This document shows, piece after piece, positions 1 through 12,065 of a DNA stretch of 64,000 bases (the first letter of the stretch is position 1; every line of letters begins with the position of its first letter). The position numbers and the translations under genes were made by a program. The notes below the pieces were generated by a model. It had not been told where the DNA came from and searched no databases. It was given only the letters and a program-made list of their open reading frames with translations. The stretch is from positions 806,001 through 870,000 of the forward strand of contig KQ964248.1 in NCBI GenBank assembly GCA_001566295.1, given 5' to 3'. The stretch comes from Microdochium bolleyi (lineage: Eukaryota > Ascomycota > Sordariomycetes > Xylariales > Microdochiaceae).

Positions 1-921
1 GGTTCAAGCTCCCGAGGGGGAAGGGGGAGATCCTGGGGAGTAGTTTCGGCACGTGTCAGAGCTCCCCTACTTTCATCCGAGAAAGCTTTTTGTGAGCGCC
101 ACAGACGCACGCACGTGCTTCCTCTTTGCCAGTACTGTAAGTACCCAAGGTACCCTACAGATATGCGTCACGCTCTTCTGGAGGTGGTGGGCATGTGCCT
201 TGTCATGACGGTAGCCGAAGGAGCCGAAGTCGGCACGCTTGTAAAGCTGGGGTAGCGTCAAGGGCTAAAGCTGGCATTGCCGAGACTTGGGGATGAACGC
301 CAACCGAGGGTCTGGGGATCGAGCTGGAGGCCGCGCAGGGTGACGCCTGCGAGCCGTGATTGGCTGGGTCCGCCCTTGCGCGGACTATTCCGGAAGGTTG
401 CGGCTGTGGGGTATCAGGTGCTTCCCCGCATCACTTACAGGGCCCCAAGACGTGCAGTTGCCTCGAGGGAAGGCTCGAGGAAGCACTTCGCATCATGAGT
501 ATGGGCCACCATGGCTGGCTTCCAGCAAGTGAGAGAAAAAGTATTATGTATTGTAAAATTGGGCAGCTTGCGCCCGTCGCAGTTCCGTGCCCAGCCATGT
601 GGTTTCCAGATCGCGCGACTGTGAATATCTTATGCTCCTCTATGTTCCGACCCCATCGTCGGCCATCTACAACGCTGCGCGCAGATCGCGTGTCACTCCT
701 CTTGACCTACAACGTGTCAAACGTTAACAACTGGGATATCGTGAAATGGCCAACCAGAAATCATGTCCCTTCGCCATGGCCCTGCTCATAGGCCACTCTT
801 TTCGCGACGCACTTTTCCCACCCAAATGACCAAAGACAGACGACGCCGTATGCAATGACTACCCTCCCGCACGGAGGGCACGAGACAAACACAAAAGAAG
901 CGCTTGCGAAGGCAGGTAGGC
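1..921. other. intergenic, downstream of malic enzyme gene
   Basis: This is the left edge of the window and the 3' flank of the malic enzyme gene, which is on the minus strand. Open frames here are short, lack splice-linked continuation and have no recognisable motif. I see no gene, RNA or repeat that I can support. The 3' UTR of the malic enzyme transcript must lie in the right-hand few hundred bases. Confidence 0.5.
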
Positions 922-3012
922 TTACTTGAGAGGGTCGTAGATTCTGTCCTTGATGAACTTGGTCAAGGCAACATCACCCCACTCTTCCCACTCAACCCAC
1001 TGCTCCTCGGGCAGGTCGCTCACACCTTCCCGGCGCGCGGCCTTCATCACCTCGCGGGCGACAGTGACGCTGGCGTCGCGCACGCGGTCGATGTTGGGAT
1101 AGATCAGGCCCTTTTGGATCTCCTCGACGTTCAAGCACTCCGCGAGGGCGGCGGCTGAAGTGTAGACCATCTCGTCGGTGACACGAGTGGCCTTGGCGAG
1201 GATGGCACCCAGACCGAGACCAGGGAAGATGTAGACGTTGTTGCCCTGGTTGGGCCAGTAGGTCACAGCCTGGTCGCCAGCCTTGACAGCAAATGGCGCG
1301 AACGGAGAGCCGGAGGCAAAGATGACGGTGCCGTCAGTCCACTGAACGGCCTGCTCAAACGTGCACTCGGCCTTGGTCAAGGGGTTGCTGAGGGGGAACA
1401 GAATGGGGCGGCGGCTGTGGCCACCGGCGTCGACGGAGGCCTTCAGCGCGCGAACCACAGACTCGGTGAAGACGCCAAATGTGGCAGTCAGACCAACGAG
1501 AGCTGAAGGTCTGACGTACTCGATGACCTCCTCAAGAGTGCGGAACTGGTGGCCACCGTTGTCGGTGCGTGCAAAGTACTTCTTGTGATCGGCGAGCTTG
1601 TCACCACGGTCCAGGGTCACGAGGCCCTTGGTGTCGACCAGCCAGAACTTGTCCTTGGCCTCCTTCTCAGTGAGGCCGCGACGAGTGTAGTACTCGACAA
1701 GCTGCTTGGCGACACCAACACCTGCAGAGCCAGCTCCCATGAAGACAAGGCGCTGCTCCTCGAGGGGAACACCGGAGAGGTTCACGGCACCAATGTAACT
1801 GAGTCGAATAGTTAGTGATCTGTCTCGAAAACCGCTCTTCTTGTTTGAACTCACCCTCCGAGAACAACGGCACCGGTACCCTGAATATCATCGTTGAAGC
1901 ACTTGTACTTGTTGCGATACCGGGCCAGGTAGTTGAAGGCCTTCTCAGTCTCAAAGTCCTCGAACTGGACGAACATGTTAGGGAACACCTCGGCAGTCGC
2001 CTCCATGAACTCGTCCATGAACTCTTGTTGTATGGCGACGGAAGGTCGCTTGGAGCGAAGTCCAAGGTACAAAGGATCCTTGAGGTTGGTCTCGTTGGCG
2101 GTACCGCAGTCGAGCACAATGGGGAGGGTTCTCTCGGGGTTGATGCCAGCGGCACCAGTGTAGAGGGCAAGCTTGCCGACCTGTACGGGCTGTTAGCTGA
2201 CGAAGAACCAAGCGGGAATGCTTGCGTTCACTTACAGAAATGCCGACACCGTTGACACCGAGGTCACCAAGACCGAGGATACGAGAGCCATCTGTGACGA
2301 CGCAGATCTCGGGGTTGGGGTACGGCCAATTCCTCAGGATGGTGCGGATTGACTTGCGCTGCTTGATGGAGATGTAGAGAGCCTCAGGACGGGTGTAGAG
2401 GGTCGAGTACTGTAGGCAAACATCGCCGATTGTGGGTGTGTAGACAAGGGGCATGAGCTCGCGGACGTTGTCGATGAGGACGCGGTAGAAAAGATCCAGG
2501 TTCTGGTTCTTGAGGTTGGAGAGGTAGAGGTACTTGTCGATGGGTGTTTGCCGGGTGTTGATCATCTTCATGCAACGGGCGACCTGGGTCTCGACGTCCT
2601 CCATGGCGTGTGGTATTAAGCCGGTGAGGTTCTTGGCCACACGCTCCTCGGGGGTAAAGGAGAGGCCCTTGTTCCACGCGGGCTCGCGGAGGACCTGGTA
2701 GCCGCCAGCGGCGGTGCTGGGGACATAGTCGGTGGGCTTGTCCTGGTGGACTTCACCGTAGTGATCTTGGGCGTAGCCGCGGAGACCGTCGAGGGCAGCC
2801 ATTTTCATGCGTTCTTCGATGGCAGCGATGTCGACTGAGGACATGGGGTTGAGGGAGGAGGCTCTGCGGGAGATGGAGAGAGAGAGGCGCTTGGAGGCGG
2901 CCGAGGAGTGCGAGGAGCGAGAGGTATGGCCAAAGGCAGAGGGAGAGGAGCGTGGGGTGGAGGGATCCGAGCTAACTGACGAGGCCGTGCTATAAGTACT
3001 ATTATACGCCAT
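922..3012 (-). CDS. NAD-type malic enzyme (malate dehydrogenase, decarboxylating)
   Basis: Oxidatively decarboxylates L-malate to pyruvate with reduction of NAD(P)+, linking the TCA cycle to pyruvate. Three exons, 3012-2236, 2180-1855 and 1798-922, give 659 aa, a usual length for fungal malic enzymes. The introns are 55 and 56 bp with GT..AG ends. Visible signatures: YTPTIGDVCLQYS, TDGSRILGLGDLGVNG (malic enzyme N domain), then across intron 1 GIS/VGKLALYTGAAG, DDIQGTGAVVLGG, the nucleotide-binding GAGSAGVGVA, and FPLSNPLTKAECT. I chose the ATG at 3012 because it gives family length. The frame stays open upstream to an ATG at 3597, which would add 195 Ser/Pro/Arg-rich residues. The first about 60 residues from 3012 are Ser/Arg-rich with few acidic residues and could be a weak mitochondrial leader. 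NAD versus NADP preference is inferred from overall type, not proven. Confidence 0.93.
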
Positions 3013-4499
3013 TGGACGACGAGAAGCAGCGGAGCGAAGGGGGGCGGCGCTGGGCGACTCGGGCAGGGACTGGAGGGTCGGGAAGGTCGAGAGGGCTGTG
3101 AGGGTCGGGCTCCAACTCGAGGATGCAGTGTGGGAAGGGCGGCGGCCGGGGGGTCCCAGTGGCGGGCTAGCGACCGCGGTAGCGGCAGCGGGCAGGGTTG
3201 GGGAGGTGCGGGCGCTGCTGTGGGCACTAACAGTCCGGCTGCTAGCTCTGGAGCAAGAGAAAGTCTCGGAAGGCCAGGTGCAAGGTTCGGGTGAGGGCAC
3301 CAAGACGAGGTCCGGGCTGCTGCTGCTGCTGCGATCCTGCGCAATGCTCGTGCGGTCGGGGCTGGCGAGTGGAAGAATGGGAGAGCTCGCGGCGCTGCTG
3401 CGGCTCATAATATTAACAGGACGGCTATTAGATGACCAGCGCGTACAACGACCCGATGTTGCAGTGGACAGTTCGGATGAGGCCGATTGAGCAGTCCCGG
3501 CGGGCATCGCCGTCTTTAATAGGCAGGGCGGGCGCGAGGCACGGAGCAGCAGGGCTGGCCCGGGCGACGCCCTGAGACTGGCGATGCTGGGAGCCATGCC
3601 GGGGAAGCTGTCGCGAGGCGTCTAGAAGCTGAGAAGGGGCTCAGGAGACGGCGGTGGTGATGGCTGCTGCTGTTTCGGGGCCGTTTCAGCAGGCTGCGAC
3701 GCTGCTTGGGGGCCCTGTGCCGGGGGGGTTTCCAATGCAACTGAGGCAGATCGCTCACGGGCGACGCTGGACGGATCAGGGTTGTGACTCTTGGCCGGCT
3801 TAGCATGTGCTGCTATCAATCATGCCTCTGGTGGTTGTTGAGGGACTGTCTTGCTCGGGTTCAGGAGCCACGCACAAGTCGCCCGCTCCTTCCAGATTGC
3901 CAGAAGACGAGCGCAGCGATAAGCAAACAGGCCCCATCGTGGCCAGCACCGCGACTGCGACTGCAACTGCAACTACGCAGCAGCCGATCTGGCTTCTCTG
4001 CTGCACGCCGGCATCGCAAGGTGAGCAACACTTGCGCCGCCCGATCATCGCTCCAGGTGTGACTCGAACCGTGCAGGCCCTGTCGTCTCCCCTACGCGGA
4101 CGGATCCCTACTGCGCAACAGACCAGCTAAGGGGCCCCATCCAAGACACTCGCACCCGATCTTGCCCGAAAGGCCCGCCTGGGATCGCCTGCAGCTCCTC
4201 GCGCATGCACGCCGACACCCGCGTCCAGCTGCATGCCCAGAGCTGCTACGGAGCACAAGCTCGAGCTCGACCTGCTCTGCGACGAGACGCCGCCCCCAAG
4301 AGTTCCCCTGCTGGCGAAACAAACATCAGATGCCGTCGTGGTGGGCTTCAGCCAAGAACCCCAACTCCGACCGAGGTGGGTCTGCAAGTTTGGGGAAAAT
4401 TGGAGGCCCTGCCTGCCCTGTCCCGGCCGGCCCACCCTCCTGCAAGATCCATGGATCATGGCGAGCATGGCGAGGCATGGGGAAAGAGCCTGGGCTGCG

Positions 4500-4515
4500 T
4501 ACGGAGTACTCCGTA
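4500..4515. repeat. perfect 16-bp palindrome TACGGAGTACTCCGTA
   Basis: The sequence equals its own reverse complement over 16 bases. It lies in the intergenic region upstream of malic enzyme. A half copy, TACTCCGTA, occurs at 35293-35301 inside the gene desert. A dyad this long could be a dimeric transcription-factor site or part of a small mobile-element end; there is no other evidence for either. Confidence 0.6.
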
Positions 4516-7500
4516 GTCATCAGTCCTGCGACGACGACAGACCCCAAAGCCAGCTGGGAGCGGTACTTGTTGAGCTTCGTCCCGTCTGGCGATCTGGGGT
4601 TCAGCTGCTGCCAGGAGTCCGCGCATCACACGGACCTGAGGTCAGGCGAATCAAGACAGCATGGTTTGTTGGGGCAATCCATGCCTCCGGGCCATGCAGC
4701 TGGACATGCTCTGTGCGTGCGGAGAACAAGTCTCTTGCTCTCTCGCACCAGACCACGACGCTTCTTGCACAAGGGCCATCGCGAACCACAGAGGACAGCT
4801 GATTGGCAAGCTACATGCCAGGACGCGGAGAGCTGAGGCTTCCTTCACCGACAGAAGCCACATTCCCCAGATTGACCGAACATACCTTAGGAAGGCTGCG
4901 CTGATCACGCCAAGCACCAGGTCATCCCCCAATCCTGACGGGCCAATCCAGCTCACGGAAAAGACCGTTGGGGAAGGTTGGCACAATATCCTCTGCGCCT
5001 CACAGTAGTTTTGGAGTAGCCGCGAATCAGCTTCCAGGCATGAGTCGGTGTAGCAGTTGTTGGGCCCTTCCAGCACACGCACAGCTCGGCCCGTGAGAAG
5101 AGCAATCTGACCTGCCCAGTCAATGGCCACCATGGCTTTTGCAGGAGCAGTGCTGAGCTCACACGACACAAGCACCAGCCCCTGCAACGGCCGCCCAGGT
5201 CCAGTATTTCAGAGTACATCTACCAAGCGCAGCAAGAAGGTCCAGGCCAGGACGAACCTACTATTTGCCAGAGCTGGACCCATTCCCCATAATCGTTCCG
5301 TGCTCGGTTCGGGCGACTCAAGCATCGTCACTACTGAACTGGCAAAGTGAAAAATCTGGTCGGGTCGGGGTCGGGCGGGGGATCCTGGCCGGCTCCACGT
5401 GCTCCAGTCCCACGCGGCGTTGAACGGGCTTCAACCAAAAAAACATTCCAAAAAGGAGAGCTGGGCTTGTGGAAGCCCCTGGAACAAAGCAATGGCAAAC
5501 GCGATTGACAACAGCGGCAACCTTGGACGGTCAGACTGCAATTAGATCACCCCATGTCCATTGCCACTTGTGCGTCCTCTCGGAGGTTTCGAGTCTATCA
5601 TGGCTTCTCATCGGATGTTTGCCATTGGATGTGGGACAGAAGCAAGGGCGCTGCGGGTAATGGCCAGGCTCCACTGCCTGGTCCGTTCCGAACAGGCCTG
5701 AATTAGTGAAGGGAGTCCTCGGGCGAATGTTTTCAGGTGGAGTCGTGGTGCGCGTATCGGACCTGGATCGTCAAGACACGCGAATCCTCGATGCAGGTAC
5801 CGGTTCTGTCCATCACCATTGCGGTCTCACTCTGAACGACGGCAGCGTCAAGTCGAGCAGGACCGGCCAGGGTACCGTGGTCAGTTTCCTGGTCAGCAAT
5901 CATGATGATTGAGCTTGGGCTGCGCCTTCTAAGTCTGGGCCATACGTTCCGAAGCGGGACGTTTCTGCATTCGGGTGGTTTTGAGATCGGACTGTTTCTA
6001 CCTCACGGCCGGCTCAACACTTTTCCCGGCATGGATATTGAGTGAGGATTCCTGGGCAGGCCCATGCGGAAAGGGTAGGCACAGCCTAAAACAGACTGGC
6101 CGACCATCATTATCCCGACCGACAATACAGCGACCAGTCTTTGAACAACTTTGGCAGACTCGGACGGCGCTGCTGTGGAGCACAGGGGCCTCCAGCTGCA
6201 ACCCAAGCGACTCCGTGTCTCGCAAGCGCTCCGACTTCACCCGGCGAGTCCCAAGGTTGGCATTTCCGGGGCCGCCTCAGGTCAGGGGTCGGCCGGGGCG
6301 GGAGTGCTGCCGCGACCCCAATGAGGCAGTCCCACAGAACTTCAGAAGCAGCAGCTGCCGGGACTCGCAGCCGCGAGCGGGACGGCAAGGGGTTTCCATT
6401 GCTAATACGGAACCACCATCCTCACGACGAAATTGCTTGCTGACCGAGAGCACGGGCGACACGCAGAAATTTCCATGTCCAAGCTCCCCCGGGCGGCCCG
6501 ATGGGACAAGGAGGGCAGATTTGTTTTGGAGTGTTTGACGCGGCCCTTGTCCCTGATCAGCAAGTTGTTGCTGCCCAAGGTGACCTGTCGCTGCGTGTTC
6601 TTGCGCCTCCCATCCAAGGTGAGCAGTAAAAACGGCAAGCCCCCGAGCCAGGCCCCACCACCTCCATGCGACAACTCGGGACAATGCGATGGAGGCTTTC
6701 CGGCTCGTCTACACTAACAGACTAACTACCTTGAGGTAAACTAGTGCGACAGACACCATAGAGCTGGTGCTGCTGTGTTCCGGTGTTGGTGACCAGACAG
6801 GCTAACGGTCACACGACACGACACTTCTCCGTACATCCCAAACTTGGCTGCCAGGGGATAACTATGGCGATGAGCCACGGCAGCGGCAGCGGCATCGAAG
6901 AAAAGCACGCAAACGTCTCAAGTCTTTCGCACTCGGCCTTGCAGTTGGAGATTCCTGCGTGCACAATGTTGCCACCCCGAGGTAATAAGGAAAGCGACAA
7001 GTCACGCTGCCGTGTGAGCCGTCGAACACTTTTGATCCGAACTAGTGCTCACAGGGGGACCACCCCCGGCCGTCTCAGGCGTCAGCCTTACCCAGGACAT
7101 CGGACATCGGTGAGACAGGCTTGTCGCCACTCCAGCGCCCAGGAGGGACGACGAGAAGTGGTGAAACGATGAGCGGGTAGATCCGCCTTGCCGCGCTGTC
7201 TACGAGTTGGCCTTCTTGGACCCGGGGCCGGGGAGATGTGGATGGCGTGGGAGCCGACTCGACTAGTGTGACAAGAAACTCTCTGGATGGTTGCATGCTG
7301 GATGGACTCCACGCCATCTACCTGGGTTTTACTGTCATGATTATTTTGAAACGTCTCGAGTTTGCTCACACTGCTTTATCGTTTCCTTGGCGATCGAGAC
7401 ATATCGGACTAGTTTCTGCAATGACCTACCACTTGCCCATGAGAGCATTCAAGACGACCATGTTGGGCGGATAGATGGAGAGGCAGTACGTGGCTCATCA

Positions 7501-8212
7501 CCATCACACTTTCTTCGTCTCGTCTGAACTCTTGATCTTACCCCTGTCACTGATTGACTGACTACCACCGATGACGCAAATCTCTAGCCCGAACCTTGAT
7601 CCCTCGATTGAAGCGTTTTTTGAGTCGAAGAGGCCTGGCGAGGACAGCATATGAAAGCAAATAGCCATATATAAAGTAGGCATTCATCCCCAACACACCC
7701 AGGCGGCTGCCACTACCTGAACCTGCGGAAGCGGTAAGAAGACGGCTACATCTATGAAAGTTCTCGACACAAGAATGTAAAAATGACTCTCGCCTTTGAG
7801 GTAGAAAACCACACATACGTTTATCAATACATACTTGTTTTATACATTGAGATTGCCATTATCCATAAACACAGCCAACATGTCCAATCTGGGGGAATTT
7901 GATGGGACGATGTCCGCGTGTAGACAATCACACAGAAGTCAGCGCATATTGATATGTACACGGTAGATCAAGCAAAGGCGCTCGCAAATTCATCCCATTC
8001 CCGTCTCGCTATGTATCATAAACATCACAATACCCCATGCCAGGGATATTTACACGAGAAGCCTGCGCTATGATATCAATAGAACGAACCCTGCCATCAA
8101 GACACCCCCTCCTCCTCTCTCTTGCCTGAGGGCCTTTGACCCTACAAAGCCAGTAAAGTCCGTGTATAACCACCCTAGCAGAAAGAAAGACTCTTTGACT
8201 GGCATCAGCACC

Positions 8213-8222
8213 TGTACGTACA
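8213..8222. repeat. 10-bp palindrome TGTACGTACA, copy 1
   Basis: Perfect palindrome lying just past the TOF1 stop codon, in the presumed 3' UTR. The same decamer occurs at 19008-19017 and 38473-38482. Confidence 0.6.
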
Positions 8223-8226
8223 TCCT

Positions 8227-11200
8227 TCACTCGTCATCGCTGCTGTCGTCGACGAGGAACCCCGCCCTCGTCCGGGCCCTGCGCTTATTCGGGACGACCG
8301 GCCCGGCATCTTCATCTTCATCGTCGTTGTCGTTGTCGCCGTCGTCGGCCATGGCCACATCCCCATCACCCGATGTCTTCCCCGATGCGGCTGTCCGGGC
8401 CGCGTCCTCCTCCTCCTCCGCCGTCGTAGACAGCGCCGCGGGCATCGCCGCCTTTGCGGCTTGCAGCATGAGCTTTCTGCGCTTCTTGGCGCCCCCATCG
8501 CTCCCTGCCGACCCGGCGCGGCCGGACCCCGATGACGAGAGCGGAGTATCGTCCGTCTCGGACGGTGCGGCGGAGGACATGTCCTCATCCTCATCGTCGT
8601 TGTCGTCATCGTCGAGGACTTTCCGCCGCCGGGCCCTTCTGGCCTTGGGACTCGACGCGTTCGAAGTCTGTGAGGGATGCATTGCATCCTCTTCCTCACC
8701 ATCATCGGAGGACCCCTCATCGGTATTCTCGTCCTCGTCATCAGACAGCACCGTCTGAGCCTTCCTCTTCTTCTTCTTGTTTCCCTTCGTCACATCCCCC
8801 GTTTTCGTCGCCGCCACCGCCGCTGCCAAAGGCTTCGAGGCAGCACCTCCAAATGCGGCATTACCCCCCGCTCTCCTCCGAATCGCCTCCTCATTGGCAT
8901 AAAACGCAGACCAGCGCTCGTCGTCCGACTCGTCGTCGCTCGCGTGCACATAGATGTCGCTCTTGAAACGGCGGGCCTTCTCTTTTTCCTTCTCCCTCCG
9001 GATACGCGCCTTTTCGGCGAGCTCCTCTTCGGTAGGCTCCTCGGCATTGCTGTCGCGCCTGCGTCGCCGGCGGATAGTCTTTTTCTTGCCTGCCGCGTCG
9101 TCCGCGGCTTTGCGAGCCGTCGGCCCCCCGGCCGGGAACAAGAGATCGTCGTCGTTGTCGGGGAGAACATCGCCGTCGTCCTCGTCGTCAAAGGCGGCCT
9201 TTTTGCGGGGCGCGGTCTTGCGGCGCAGCTGGTGCTCCGCGAGCAAGCCGTTCTCGAACGTCGGGGGCGAAAACTCGGCCTGGCTGATGTGGTCGACGGA
9301 GTCCTGCAGGTGCTCCGTCGCGACGGAGCCCGGGATGATCCACGCCGATTCTGGTGTCTCGTCGGCCAGGGGCGCGAGTCTCTCCATGCCGACTAGCTTC
9401 ATCAGGAGACGCAGGTGACCGTTCTTGAACACCGCCGTGCGGCGGGCATCATCTTCTGGTTTGACAGCTGTGGTGCAGGTTAGTATGGTCACTAGGAAGT
9501 AGGAGTACCACAGACTTCACTCACAGAAAAAAGGAGCTTCTTTCTTGGGCTCACTCTCTGATGGTTGCGCGCCCTCCCCAACGACATCGGCCGCTGCGGG
9601 AGTCTCCGTACTCGCTATAGCCTTATCTGCAGCCTCCCAAGCTTCTCGCTCAGTAAGCGCATTGGTCAGCTGCTCCTTTACCCACTTGATATGATGGGCC
9701 AGGTTCTTGTCGAGCAGGGTGCCGACCACAACAGCAATCTGCTTGTCGCGGTCAGACGCCGTTTTGAACTCTAGCTCTGCCGCGGGTTTCGTCTGTGCCG
9801 TTGACATGGTCTGCTTCTCGTGGCCGAACTCGAGGTAGTGCACCGTGGCGTTGATCTTGGAGAAGAGCATCTCGATGATCAGTTGCGGGCGGTCTTCGAT
9901 CTTGCGCATGCATCGCCGCAAGATCTGCTTGACGAGCTCCTCCCACTCCTTGTACGTGCTGTTAGTCTTGTCCAGGGGCTCAGGCCCCTTGACCATGTTG
10001 TACAGCAGGTGTATTATGTCCACCCGGAACAGCATGACGCTCATTTCCTGCTTGAACGCGACCCGATAAAAGTATCGGTGTGCCCGCTTCAATTGCAATT
10101 CGTTCAGGTCGTGGTAGTACTTTGTGAAGCTCACGAACGTGTCGACGACGCCCTGGGTCGCAAACCGCGCGGCGAACCTTGTGAAATCGAACTTGCGCTC
10201 CTTGGTCTGGCGTTCTGCATGCGCTGCATCGTTCTCCGAGTCGTCCTCCACGTCCGGCGCTACATCGTCCTCAGCATCGGCCCCAGCAGCTTTGGCTGCC
10301 TTCTTCTTCTTCCTCACCCTGCGGCGGGATCGGATTTGCATGTCGGTGTTCTGTTTCGAGTACGCCTCAAGCACGCGCATGTAGGTGTGCGTCAGCTCCA
10401 CGCTGGCATCAAGGTACTCAAAGTCCTGGTCCTTGTAGCCTCGAGCGATCTGCGCAATTCGGTCGTGAGTCTCATCTTCGTAGAAAATGCGGTTCAATAT
10501 GTTGTCTGCAATCTCCTCGTCGTCCTCGTTGCCAGACTCGGACATGTCCTGGACGGTGAGTAGAATCTGGGTGAAGCACCTCATCGCTGCGCTGAGCTCG
10601 TGCCAGCGCTTGGCTTCAAGGGCGTCCGCCATCGACCGGTTGAGCGCTACAAAGGTCTCCTGATTCAGAACGCTAGCAACGAGGTTGTAGCTTCTGATGT
10701 CGTTGTTTTCTGGTGTTGGCTGGCTCGGTTTGGTAGCCTTCTTGCGCACTCGCTCAGCCTCCAGGAACCAGGAGATCAGGTAGAAGAATTGTCGGTAGTG
10801 ATACTCGAGGATGTATTCTCGTTGTTCTTCCATCCTCTTCCGCACCAGGTGAAACAAAGGGTTGAAGCCGGAGTCGAGGAACTCTTCGACAAAGCCTCGC
10901 AGTTGTGTGCGAGCTCTAGTGTTGAGCGACACTGGCGGGCCGAGGTCGCGGGGCTCCATCTCGTCCTTGCGAGCCCGTTTCGGTGGTCGGAAGACTTTGG
11001 CGCTATCCATCTTCTGCTGCCGTGTGGCTGCGTCGAGCAGTGCGTCCTGGCCCGAGACCGTCGACATCTTGCCATCTCCCCGGTCAATCCATACCATGGT
11101 GCCCCATCGATTGTGTCTTGTCGGTGCTCTTCGATTGTAGGGCCTGTGCATCGCCGCCTCTTTACTCATCATGTTGGCAAGTTCGGTTGCTTTTGTCTTG

Positions 11201-12065
11201 CTGAGCTCTTTGTCCTCCATGAACAACTTTGCTACGTCGACACGCTTCACGAGGTGGAATATGATCTCCATGACAATAACACACTCCTGATTGAAGTCTT
11301 CGCCCATGTTGGACGCCAGCGTAAGGACCGTAAGCAATATGTCCTGGTATGAGAAGGCGTCGAGAAGCGCCGACCGCGATATCTGGGACTCGTCCCCATC
11401 ATACCTCACTCCCGGTGGCGGGACGATCATCGCGATGTTGCGCAGGAACAAAAGCACCAGCTTGATGATGCCCTCATCGCGGGGTGTCCTCTCCGTGCGA
11501 GGCAGAGCCATGGACGGCAGCGCAACCCTGACCGCCGTATGCAGGATCTGGGCTGCGTCGAAGTTTATTATTGCTCGCTTGTACTGGATCTGGGCGAGCT
11601 GCAGGACGGGCATGTGCCGGTGGTGATTGACAGTCATCGTCTCGGCGTCGCGGTCGAGGGGCCACGTCATGGGCACAAGCATCTCGATGCAGGCCAGCGC
11701 GGCTCTGGACTTGAACTTGTTGTCTGTCGCGCTCTCGGACCATGATGCAATTATGTGTAGGAGATCTCCTTCGAGGACGTTGGCGTCGTAGAGGCACCGG
11801 GCCACGTCCATCCGGTTCGTCTTCTCGTCGTAGAATCGTATCCATTTCTTCAGGTCGCGGAGGACTTCGAGGGCGGAGTCACCGAGGACATATCGGCCGT
11901 CATCTATCGCACTGAAACCGCCGAGCTACAAACACATGACCCGGGTCAGTTTCCTCCTGCCTTTGGACGAGATCGGTGTGGATGGCTGAGTGTTCTTACT
12001 GCGGAGACCAGGCTGTTGACATGTGCCCGCACCTCGGGGTGCACAATGTCTTGAGACTCGTCCAT
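8227..12065 (-). CDS. tof1: replication fork protection complex subunit Tof1/Swi1 (Timeless family)
   Basis: Tof1/Swi1 works with Csm3/Swi3 and Mrc1 at the replication fork to stabilise paused forks, activate the S-phase checkpoint and support cohesion. Three exons, 12065-12000, 11925-9525 and 9467-8227, give 1235 aa, close to budding-yeast Tof1. Introns are 74 and 57 bp. The protein starts [20 protein letters not shown]. It carries the TIMELESS N-terminal helical region (about residues 23-300; note [11 protein letters not shown] and [20 protein letters not shown]), then [15 protein letters not shown] and [20 protein letters not shown]. An internal Lys/Asp/Glu-rich linker follows near [10 protein letters not shown]. 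The last about 250 residues are a low-complexity tail of alternating Ser/Asp/Glu blocks and basic blocks ending DDSSDDE, as in other fungal members. Neighbours share no obvious pathway. Confidence 0.93.

Larger units (their letters stand above)
3013..8226. other. 5.2-kb intergenic region, malic enzyme upstream / TOF1 downstream
   Basis: The right-hand end is the 3' flank of TOF1 and the left-hand end is the promoter and leader of the malic enzyme gene. The 585 bases next to the malic enzyme start are open in its frame. Around 3946-3976 there is a short run of CGACTG/CAACTG hexamers. A perfect 16-bp palindrome sits at 4500-4515. Overlapping ORFs of 70-220 codons occur on both strands, as expected in GC-rich DNA, and none shows a domain or splice continuation. 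I see no supportable gene. Confidence 0.5.

Noticed and set aside
4050..4137. tRNA-like stretch on the minus strand (GGTTCGAGTCAC box and a D-arm-like TTAGCTGGTCTG)
   Set aside because: The B box is off consensus, the T stem does not pair and no acceptor stem forms.
4162..4836. 224-codon plus-strand ORF upstream of malic enzyme
   Set aside because: No domain, Cys/Arg/His-rich random composition, and several competing frames over the same bases.
8677..9396. 239-codon plus-strand ORF
   Set aside because: Antisense to the low-complexity C-terminal exon of TOF1; no domain.
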